Assembly (NCBI GenBank): GCA_024278725.1
Contig: JAJRSQ010000270.1
Coordinates: 1-7,487 of the forward strand
Origin: Chloroflexota bacterium
GTDB taxonomy: Bacteria > Chloroflexota > Anaerolineae > 4572-78
Direction: 5' to 3'
Length of the DNA: 7,487 nucleotides
Part shown: one piece after another, positions 1 to 5,239 of the stretch
Layout of the letters: each line of letters begins with the position of its first letter
Numbering within the stretch: position 1 is the first letter of the stretch
The notes under the pieces: generated by a model
What the model was told of the DNA's origin: nothing
Database searches by the model: none
Seen by the model: only the letters and a program-made list of their open reading frames with translations
Position numbers and translations under genes: made by a program

Positions 1-37
1 CGGAATCGAAAAGCGCCGTGCTCTGGCATCACGGCGC
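1..37. repeat. 37-bp direct repeat, copy 1, with internal hairpin
   Basis: This segment is identical, base for base, to 92-128 (offset 91). Inside it, GCGCCGTG (13-20) and CACGGCGC (30-37) form a perfect 8-bp stem with a 9-nt loop. AAAA lies just left of the stem, so read on the minus strand this is a GC stem followed by a short T run, which resembles a weak intrinsic terminator for leftward transcription. The window begins exactly at the repeat, so the true left end is unknown. Confidence 0.85.
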
Positions 38-61
38 GTCACGGCGTCAGCCGCGGGGGTT

Positions 62-78
62 TCGGGGGTGTCCCCCGA
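62..78. repeat. Short perfect hairpin between the two direct repeats
   Basis: TCGGGGG (62-68) and CCCCCGA (72-78) are exact reverse complements separated by the 3-nt loop TGT. It is the middle one of three stem-loops in the first 128 bases. No T run follows on either strand, so it does not look like a terminator by itself. Function unknown. Confidence 0.7.
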
Positions 79-91
79 TTTCCACATTCCC

Positions 92-128
92 CGGAATCGA
101 AAAGCGCCGTGCTCTGGCATCACGGCGC
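92..128. repeat. 37-bp direct repeat, copy 2, with internal hairpin
   Basis: Exact second copy of 1-37, with the same 8-bp stem (104-111 with 121-128) and 9-nt loop. Sequence to the right of the two copies diverges at the first base (G38 against T129), so the repeat ends sharply here. Sequence between the copies is 54 bp. The repeat could be the end of a longer array with a 91-bp period extending left of the window, or an isolated pair. Confidence 0.85.
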
Positions 129-256
129 TCATCAAAAGGAGGAGAAAAAGGAATTAAACAACTTACTGACTACATTGTAACACATCGCCGGGAATTAACT
201 TGACCCAAACTCTACGCTAAAACTACGCCCATCCGATAACCCTTCAGGAGGTAATG
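129..256 (+). promoter_or_regulatory. Non-coding leader of the FGGY kinase gene, with ribosome binding site
   Basis: This AT-richer stretch has no credible ORF. AGGAGGT at 246-252 is a near-perfect Shine-Dalgarno sequence. The core AGGAGG ends 5 nt before the ATG at 257 but only 2 nt before the ATG at 254, so 257 is the better start. A TTGACC at 200-205 resembles a -35 box, but I find no convincing -10 at the right distance, so no promoter is assigned. A second purine-rich Shine-Dalgarno-like run at 136-144 has no start codon after it. Confidence 0.6.
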
Positions 257-1840
257 ATGTCTGCGCAACAACATATTCTCGCCATTGACCTCGGCACATC
301 CGGACCGAAGGTCGCGCTTTTCACCACCGACGGCTCGCGGCTCGGCTGGACTTTCGAGCCGACCCCGCTGACCCTGCTCCCCGACGGCGGCGCGGAGCAA
401 AACCCCGCCGATTGGTGGCGCGCCATCACCACTGCCGCCCAACGGGTGATGGCAGAGACCGCCATCGCGTCCGAAAGCGTGGTGGGCGTCGCCTGTACCG
501 CGCAATGGTCGGGCACGGTGGCGGTGAATGCGAACGGCGAACCGTTGATGAACGCCATCATCTGGATGGATTCGCGCGGCGCGCCATACGTCAAACAGAT
601 TTCCGGGGGGCGTATCACCATCGAAGGCTATGGGGTGCGGAAATTGCCCTACTGGTTGCGACTCACCGGCGGCATTCCGGGGCAATCGGGCAAAGATTCC
701 ATCGCCCATATTCTGTTCATCAAACACCGCCACCCCGAAATTTACCGCCAAACGTACAAATTTCTGGAGCCGAAAGATTATCTCAACCTAAAATTGACCG
801 GCAACTTCGCTGCTTCCTTCGATTCGATTGCGCTCCATTGGGTGACCGACAACCGCGACCTGACGAAGGTGGATTACGATGATCGCTTGCTGGCAATGGC
901 GACCATCGAGCGCGAAAAACTCCCCGATTTGCGCCGCGCGGTGGATGTGCTGGGGCATGTTACCCCGCAGGCGGCGGCGGAGCTCGGCATCACCCCCGCC
1001 GCGCAGGTGGTGCTCGGCACGCCCGATGTCCACTCGGCGGCGTTGGGGTCGGGGGCGGTGCGCGATTTGCAGGCGCATCTGTATATCGGCACGTCGTCAT
1101 GGATCACCTGCCATGTCCCGTTCAAAAAAACCGATTTACTGCACAATATGGCGTCGCTCCCTTCTGCCATCCCGGAACGGTATCTGATTGCCAATGAGCA
1201 GGAAACGGCGGGGGCGTGCCTCAATTTTTTGAAGGATAATATCCTCTTCCACCCGGATGAATTGTCGGCTGAAACTGACCACGAAAACGTGTATCAGGTT
1301 TTCGATGAGATTGCGGCGCGCGCGCCCGCGGGAAGCGGCGGCATCATTTTCACCCCCTGGCTTTACGGTGAACGCACGCCGGTGGAAGACCACGCCGTGC
1401 GCGGCGGCTTCCACAATGTCTCGCTGAACACCACCCGCGAGCATTTCATCCGCGCCGTGTTCGAGGGTGTGGCGCTCAATGCGCGCTGGCTACTGATGTA
1501 TGTGGAAAAGTTCGCCCGGCGGGAATTTCGGAGCATCAATATGATTGGCGGCGGCGCAAAATCCGACATCTGGTGTCAAATCCACGCCGATGTGCTGGGG
1601 CGTACCGTCCGCCAAGTTGCCGACCCCATTTTGGCGAATGTGCGCGGCGTGGCGATGTTGGCATCGGTGGGGTTGGGGTACGGCTCTTTTGAATCGCTGG
1701 CGAAAAAAGTGAGCATCGCGCGGACATACGAACCGAATTTCGACCATCTGGAATTGTACGATGAACAATTTGCCGTCTTCCGCGAAATTTACAAACGTAA
1801 CCGTCCCATCTATGCCCGGCTGAACAAAAAGAAAGGGTGA
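257..1840 (+). CDS. FGGY-family carbohydrate kinase, xylulokinase-like
   Basis: The protein (527 aa from the second of two adjacent ATGs, chosen by ribosome-binding-site spacing) would phosphorylate a sugar or polyol with ATP in the cytoplasm. The N-terminal FGGY domain opens with the phosphate-binding strand IDLGTSG (about residues 10-16) and carries WMDSRG (103-108). Asp257 in GTPDVHSAALGSG sits where the family's catalytic Asp lies. The C-terminal domain has GERTP (371-375), the glycine-rich FEGVALNAR (402-410) and nucleotide-site GGGAKSD (431-437). Length is slightly above a typical xylulokinase. The GQMHG substrate-site motif of classical XylB is absent; the equivalent region reads CTAQWSG (80-86). 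Family membership is therefore firm but the substrate is not: xylulose is a guess. It is followed on the same strand, 224 bp on, by the lyase gene, with no sugar transporter or isomerase in view. Confidence 0.9.
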   Translation: MSAQQHILAIDLGTSGPKVALFTTDGSRLGWTFEPTPLTLLPDGGAEQNPADWWRAITTAAQRVMAETAIASESVVGVACTAQWSGTVAVNANGEPLMNAIIWMDSRGAPYVKQISGGRITIEGYGVRKLPYWLRLTGGIPGQSGKDSIAHILFIKHRHPEIYRQTYKFLEPKDYLNLKLTGNFAASFDSIALHWVTDNRDLTKVDYDDRLLAMATIEREKLPDLRRAVDVLGHVTPQAAAELGITPAAQVVLGTPDVHSAALGSGAVRDLQAHLYIGTSSWITCHVPFKKTDLLHNMASLPSAIPERYLIANEQETAGACLNFLKDNILFHPDELSAETDHENVYQVFDEIAARAPAGSGGIIFTPWLYGERTPVEDHAVRGGFHNVSLNTTREHFIRAVFEGVALNARWLLMYVEKFARREFRSINMIGGGAKSDIWCQIHADVLGRTVRQVADPILANVRGVAMLASVGLGYGSFESLAKKVSIARTYEPNFDHLELYDEQFAVFREIYKRNRPIYARLNKKKG

Positions 1841-1866
1841 GGGTGAAAGTGGGTAGTGGCTCAATC

Positions 1867-1989
1867 GTAAGTGATGGCAACTGTCATTGCGAGCCGAAGG
1901 CGAAGCAATCCCCACCGGTGAGAGACGGAGATTGCTCACCCCGTTGGGGCACAGGTCGGGCTACGCCCTCGTAATGACATGTCACTTAC
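1867..1989. repeat. MITE-like imperfect inverted-repeat element
   Basis: The ends GTAAGTGA (1867-1874) and TCACTTAC (1982-1989) are exact reverse complements. Just inside them, TGTCATTGCGAG (1882-1893) and CTCGTAATGACA (1968-1979) pair over 12 bp with one mismatch. A third nested pair is AGCAATC (1904-1910) with GATTGCT (1930-1936), and CCCC-GTT-GGGG (1939-1949) forms a small hairpin. It lies wholly between the kinase and lyase genes and has no ORF. From memory, palindromic repeats starting TGTCATTGCGAG and containing GAAGCAATC occur dispersed in many bacterial genomes; I cannot confirm other copies from this window. Confidence 0.7.
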
Positions 1990-2016
1990 TTCTGTGCACT
2001 GCGTGAAACGTGAACT

Positions 2017-2040
2017 CTGCAACCCTGCCACCCTGCAACC
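2017..2040. repeat. Degenerate octamer repeats upstream of the lyase gene
   Basis: CTGCAACC occurs at 2017-2024 and 2033-2040, with CCCTGCCA at 2023-2030 directly followed by CCCTGCAA at 2031-2038. The pattern decays into CTTGAACTTGAAAC just before the start codon at 2065. It is a short, imperfect tandem repeat filling the space between the inverted-repeat element and the gene. No function is evident. Confidence 0.5.
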
Positions 2041-2064
2041 TTGAACTTGAAACGAGAAACCGGT

Positions 2065-3576
2065 ATGGACATCATCAACTTTTCCCAAAAATTAAAATGG
2101 ATCCCCCCCTGCGCGATGCGAGCGTTGGAACGGCAATTGAAGCGCATTCCTGCCGTGCGCCGACTCATCAACCGGGAGTATGACGTCATGCTGGCGGAGT
2201 TGGATGGGGATTTGAAACCCTACGCCGCCGAGTTCCCCGCGCACATCCGACTGCCCGCTGAGGGCGTCCCCCGCGACGATATTCTGGCGCAGATGGAGAC
2301 CATGCAACAGCGCGAAGCCGCCCTCTGGCGGGATGGCTTCGTTTCCGGCGCGGTGTATCACGGCGACTCCGCGCACATCGAATTTTTGAACCGGGCGTAC
2401 GCCCTCAACTCGCAGAGCAATCCGTTGCACGCCGATATTTTTCCGTCCACCACTAAGTTTGAGGCGGAAATTGTGGCGATGACCGCCCGCATGCTCGGCG
2501 CGGCGCAGGTGGGGGGGGATGATGGCATCTGCGGCACGGTGTCATCCGGCGGCACGGAGAGTATTCTGCTGGCGATGAAAACGTATCGGGATTGGGCGCG
2601 GGAGACGAAAGGCATCCGCCGCCCGGAGATGATTGTGCCGCGCACCGCACACGCCGCATTTGAAAAAGCCGCCCGGTATTTCGGTATCAAACGGGTGCAA
2701 ATTCCGGTGGACGAACATTTCCGCGCGGATGTGCGCGCCGCGAAAAAAGCCATCACGCGCAATACCATCGTGATGGTGGGGAGTGCGCCGTCCTTCCCGC
2801 ACGGCACCATCGACCCCATCACCGAGTTGTCGGAGCTGGCGCGACAGCGGGGCATCGGTTTCCACACCGACGCTTGTCTGGGCGGATTTGTGCTTCCCTT
2901 CGCCAACCGGCTGGGCTATCCCGTGCCGCCGTTCGATTTCCGCCTGCCGGGGGTGACCTCCATGAGCGCCGACACTCACAAATACGGGTACGCCGCCAAA
3001 GGCACATCGGTGGTCATGTATCGTGGCGCGGCGCTGCGGCGATACCAATATTACACCACCGGCGAATGGTCGGGCGGGCTGTATTTTTCCCCCACGTTTG
3101 CGGGCAGCCGACCCGGTGCGCTCAGCGCGGCGTGCTGGGCGGCGCTGGTTTCCATCGGCGAAGCGGGCTATCTGGACGCGGCGCGGCGCATTCTGGAAAC
3201 GGCGGCGGTCATCAAAGCGGGCATCGTCGAAATTCCCGAATTGCGAATTTTGGGCAATCCGCTGTGGGTGATTGCCTTCGCGTCGGATGCGCTGAATATT
3301 TATCAGGTGATGGAACAGATGACCCGGCGCGGGTGGCGGTTGAACGGACTGCACAAGCCGTCGGCGGTGCATATTGCCATCACTTTGCGTCACACCCAGC
3401 CCGGCGTCGCCGAGCGATTTTTGTCGGATTTGCGGGATTCGGTGGCGTACGTCAAAGAAAATCCCCAGGACGAAGGGACGATGGCGCCGGTGTACGGCTT
3501 GGCGGCAACCCTGCCCATGCGCGGGCTGGTGGATGATTTACTGAAACGGTATATTGATATTTTGTATCGGGTGTGA
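2065..3576 (+). CDS. PLP-dependent lyase, sphingosine-1-phosphate lyase type
   Basis: The predicted protein (503 aa) belongs to the group II PLP-dependent decarboxylase fold and most resembles sphingosine-1-phosphate lyase, which cleaves phosphorylated long-chain bases into a fatty aldehyde and phosphoethanolamine. Lys306 in SADTHKYGYAAKGTSVV is the expected Schiff-base lysine. His196 in TAHAAFEKAARYF should stack on the PLP ring, and Asp269 in HTDACLGGF should contact its nitrogen. SSGGTESILLAMK and HADIFPSTTKFEAE are further family blocks. No transmembrane segment precedes the domain, unlike the ER-anchored eukaryotic enzyme. From memory, the Symbiobacterium enzyme has similar length with its lysine near residue 311. 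I chose ATG 2065 for this fit; the in-frame TTG at 2041 lies in repeat sequence, and neither has a strong ribosome binding site. Another amine substrate cannot be excluded. No sphingolipid synthesis gene or kinase known to make sphingosine phosphate is in view. Confidence 0.87.
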   Translation: MDIINFSQKLKWIPPCAMRALERQLKRIPAVRRLINREYDVMLAELDGDLKPYAAEFPAHIRLPAEGVPRDDILAQMETMQQREAALWRDGFVSGAVYHGDSAHIEFLNRAYALNSQSNPLHADIFPSTTKFEAEIVAMTARMLGAAQVGGDDGICGTVSSGGTESILLAMKTYRDWARETKGIRRPEMIVPRTAHAAFEKAARYFGIKRVQIPVDEHFRADVRAAKKAITRNTIVMVGSAPSFPHGTIDPITELSELARQRGIGFHTDACLGGFVLPFANRLGYPVPPFDFRLPGVTSMSADTHKYGYAAKGTSVVMYRGAALRRYQYYTTGEWSGGLYFSPTFAGSRPGALSAACWAALVSIGEAGYLDAARRILETAAVIKAGIVEIPELRILGNPLWVIAFASDALNIYQVMEQMTRRGWRLNGLHKPSAVHIAITLRHTQPGVAERFLSDLRDSVAYVKENPQDEGTMAPVYGLAATLPMRGLVDDLLKRYIDILYRV

Positions 3577-3582
3577 TAGAAT
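3554..3582 (+). promoter_or_regulatory. Candidate sigma-70-type promoter for guaB
   Basis: TTGATA (3554-3559) and TAGAAT (3577-3582) each match the -35 and -10 consensus at five of six positions, with an ideal 17-bp spacer. The -10 box starts directly after the lyase stop codon (3574-3576), so the -35 box lies inside the end of the lyase gene. Transcription would start near 3589 and give a leader of about 70 nt, containing the small hairpin at 3609-3629. Confidence 0.5.
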
Positions 3583-3608
3583 CGGGCGGGGTTTTTCTGC
3601 CTAATTTT

Positions 3609-3629
3609 GGGCGACCATAAGAGTCGCCT
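3609..3629. repeat. Small hairpin in the guaB leader
   Basis: GGCGAC (3610-3615) pairs exactly with GTCGCC (3623-3628) around a 7-nt loop, with a possible G-T pair outside it. It is followed by TCTACC rather than a T run, so it is not a standard terminator. Its arms resemble those of the palindrome at 7063-7084 (GCCTCTACC here, GCCCCTACG there), so both may be worn copies of one small palindromic repeat. Confidence 0.45.
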
Positions 3630-3658
3630 CTACCGGATAAAATGAGAAGGGTATAAAA

Positions 3659-5119
3659 ATGAAAATCAGACGGCAAAAAGCGTTAACTTTTGATGATGTG
3701 TTGCTGGTTCCGCAGCGCTCATCCATTGCATCTCGGAACGATGTGGACACATCCACCCGGCTCACGCCGAAAATTCGACTGTACATTCCGCTCATCAGCG
3801 CCAATATGGACACGGTGACCGAAGCGAATATGGCGATTGCGATGGCGCGGGCGGGCGGCATCGGCATCATCCACCGATTTATGACCATTGACCGGCAGGT
3901 GGCGCAGGTGCAGCGGGTGAAACGCACCGAAGGGTTCATGGTCGAACACCCCCGTTCCATCAATCAGAATGAACCGATTTCCCGCGCCAAACAGATGATG
4001 AGCAAATATGAAGTCGGCGGGCTGGTGGTGAAAAATGGCGGCGACATTCTAATCGGGTTGATCACCCAACGGGATGTGCGACTTGCGCCCGATGTCTCCG
4101 CGCCGGTCAGTTCAGTGATGACCCCGCCGGACGAAATTCTGACGGCGAAACCGGACATCACGCTGAAAGAAGCCCGGCAGATTTTGCATGAACACCGGTT
4201 GGAAAAATTGCCGGTGGTGGATGATGACGGCAAGTTCATTGGGCTGATAACGGCGCAGGATATTCTCAAATCGCGCCGAAACCCCCACGCCACCACCGAC
4301 GAACACGGGCGGTTGCGGGTTGGGGCGGCGATTGGGGTGCGGTCGGATGATGTTGACCGCGCGGCGGCGCTGTTGGCGGCGGGCGCGGATGTGCTGGTGC
4401 TTGATATTGCCCACGGGCACGCCGACCACTGTATCCGCATGGTGGAGATGCTGAAAAACAAATTCCCCGACGCGCAGATTGTCGCCGGAAATGTGGCATC
4501 GAAGGCGGGGGCATATGATTTGGCGATGGCGGGCGCGGATGCGGTGAAGGTCGGGGTGGGTCCCGGCTCGATTTGCACCACCCGCATCGTCACCGGCTTC
4601 GGTGTGCCGCAGCTCACCGCCATTATGGACGCGGTGGCGGGCGTGCAGGAATCGGGGCGCGATGTGCCCATCATTGCGGATGGCGGTGTCAAACAGAGCG
4701 GCGATATGGTGAAGGCGTTGGCGGCGGGCGCCAGCACGGTGATGATTGGCTCGCTGTTTGCGGGGACGGAGGAATCGCCGGGCACACCCATCATCCGCAA
4801 CGGGCAGAAGTTCAAAGTTGTGCGCGGGATGGCGTCGCTGGGGGCGGCGATGGGGCGCAAAGCCGTGGAAAAGGGGGATGATGAAAGCGCGGAAAGCCCG
4901 GAAGATTGGGATAAAGTCGTGCCGGAGGGCATCGAAGCGGTGGTGCCGTATCGGGGCAACGTCAGCGAAGTATTGCATCAAATGGTGGGCGGATTGCGTT
5001 CCGGCTTGAGTTACGGCGGCGCGCGCAACATCCCCGAATTGTGGCAAAACGCCGAATTTGTGGAAATCACCCCTGCCGGTCGGCGCGAATCCGGTTCGCA
5101 CGATGTGGATAAAGTGTGA
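3659..5119 (+). CDS. guaB: IMP dehydrogenase (GuaB)
   Basis: This 486-aa cytoplasmic enzyme should oxidise IMP to XMP with NAD+, the committed step to guanine nucleotides. The barrel starts with ALTFDDVLLVPQRS (8-21). Two CBS domains occupy roughly residues 93-205 (MVEHPRSI onward, and VMTPPDEI to TAQDILKS). The barrel resumes with the catalytic loop GPGSICTTR, Cys306 being the nucleophile and Thr308 its helper, then IADGGVKQSGD (339-349). PEGIE (422-426) and the HDV near the C terminus are also typical. GAGAAGG ends 8 nt before the ATG and supports this start. One oddity: where E. coli-type enzymes have the flap Arg-Tyr, an ungapped alignment back from PEGIE gives Glu409-Ser410, and YRGM is VRGM (388-391). 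CBS-containing GMP reductases (actinobacterial GuaB1) are therefore an alternative, but the rest of the C-terminal part reads as IMP dehydrogenase. Confidence 0.92.
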   Translation: MKIRRQKALTFDDVLLVPQRSSIASRNDVDTSTRLTPKIRLYIPLISANMDTVTEANMAIAMARAGGIGIIHRFMTIDRQVAQVQRVKRTEGFMVEHPRSINQNEPISRAKQMMSKYEVGGLVVKNGGDILIGLITQRDVRLAPDVSAPVSSVMTPPDEILTAKPDITLKEARQILHEHRLEKLPVVDDDGKFIGLITAQDILKSRRNPHATTDEHGRLRVGAAIGVRSDDVDRAAALLAAGADVLVLDIAHGHADHCIRMVEMLKNKFPDAQIVAGNVASKAGAYDLAMAGADAVKVGVGPGSICTTRIVTGFGVPQLTAIMDAVAGVQESGRDVPIIADGGVKQSGDMVKALAAGASTVMIGSLFAGTEESPGTPIIRNGQKFKVVRGMASLGAAMGRKAVEKGDDESAESPEDWDKVVPEGIEAVVPYRGNVSEVLHQMVGGLRSGLSYGGARNIPELWQNAEFVEITPAGRRESGSHDVDKV

Positions 5120-5123
5120 GCGA

Positions 5124-5151
5124 ATGACGAGTGACGAGCGACGAATGACGA
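5124..5151. repeat. Four tandem heptamers, TGACGA type
   Basis: Four head-to-tail 7-mers are visible: ATGACGA, GTGACGA, GCGACGA and ATGACGA, differing only at positions one and two. They begin a few bases after the guaB stop codon and run up to the A-rich foot of the terminator stem. Related heptamers lie on the other side of the terminator at 5211-5238. Confidence 0.75.
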
Positions 5152-5155
5152 ATAA

Positions 5156-5197
5156 AAAAGCGGCTGGTGAACGAAAGATGCTTCACCAGCCGCTTTT
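5156..5197. terminator. Bidirectional intrinsic terminator between convergent genes
   Basis: Positions 5156-5171 and 5182-5197 are perfect 16-bp reverse complements: a GC-rich core (GCGGCTGGTGAA with TTCACCAGCCGC) and four outer A-T pairs, closed by a 10-nt loop. An A run precedes and a T run follows, so it should work on both strands. It sits between the 3' ends of guaB (plus) and the carbamoyltransferase gene (minus), where a shared terminator is expected. Confidence 0.9.
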
Positions 5198-5210
5198 GCC
5201 TACTTTACGA

Positions 5211-5238
5211 ATAACCAATAACCAATAACGAATGACCA
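5211..5238. repeat. Four tandem heptamers, ATAACCA type
   Basis: Four head-to-tail 7-mers: ATAACCA, ATAACCA, ATAACGA and ATGACCA. The last ends one base before the stop codon complement of the carbamoyltransferase gene. They share the pattern ATRACSA with the heptamers at 5124-5151 in the same orientation, so the terminator appears to interrupt one heptamer tract. Confidence 0.75.
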
Positions 5239-5239
5239 A

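Noticed and set aside
1..128. CRISPR array of two repeats
   Set aside because: The repeat length would fit, but there are only two copies, the interval is 54 bp, it contains its own hairpin, and no cas gene is in view.
136..144. Strong Shine-Dalgarno-like run AAGGAGGAG
   Set aside because: No ATG, GTG or TTG follows at a usable distance, so it does not mark a gene.
18..203. 61-codon plus-strand ORF
   Set aside because: It starts at a GTG inside the 37-bp repeat, reads through the hairpins and the second repeat, and has no ribosome binding site or protein-like composition.
200..228. Promoter with TTGACC as -35 box
   Set aside because: No acceptable -10 hexamer is found 16-18 bp downstream.
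2542..3393. 283-codon minus-strand ORF inside the lyase gene
   Set aside because: Antisense shadow of a GC-rich gene; composition is Arg/His/Pro-rich with no recognisable domain, while the plus strand has clear family motifs.
3577..3600. Intrinsic terminator after the lyase gene (GC-rich run followed by T5)
   Set aside because: The GC-rich bases have no complementary arm, so no stem can form before the T run.
3964..5101. Two long minus-strand ORFs (331 and 329 codons) opposite guaB
   Set aside because: Both are antisense to unmistakable IMP dehydrogenase sequence and show only biased low-complexity composition.
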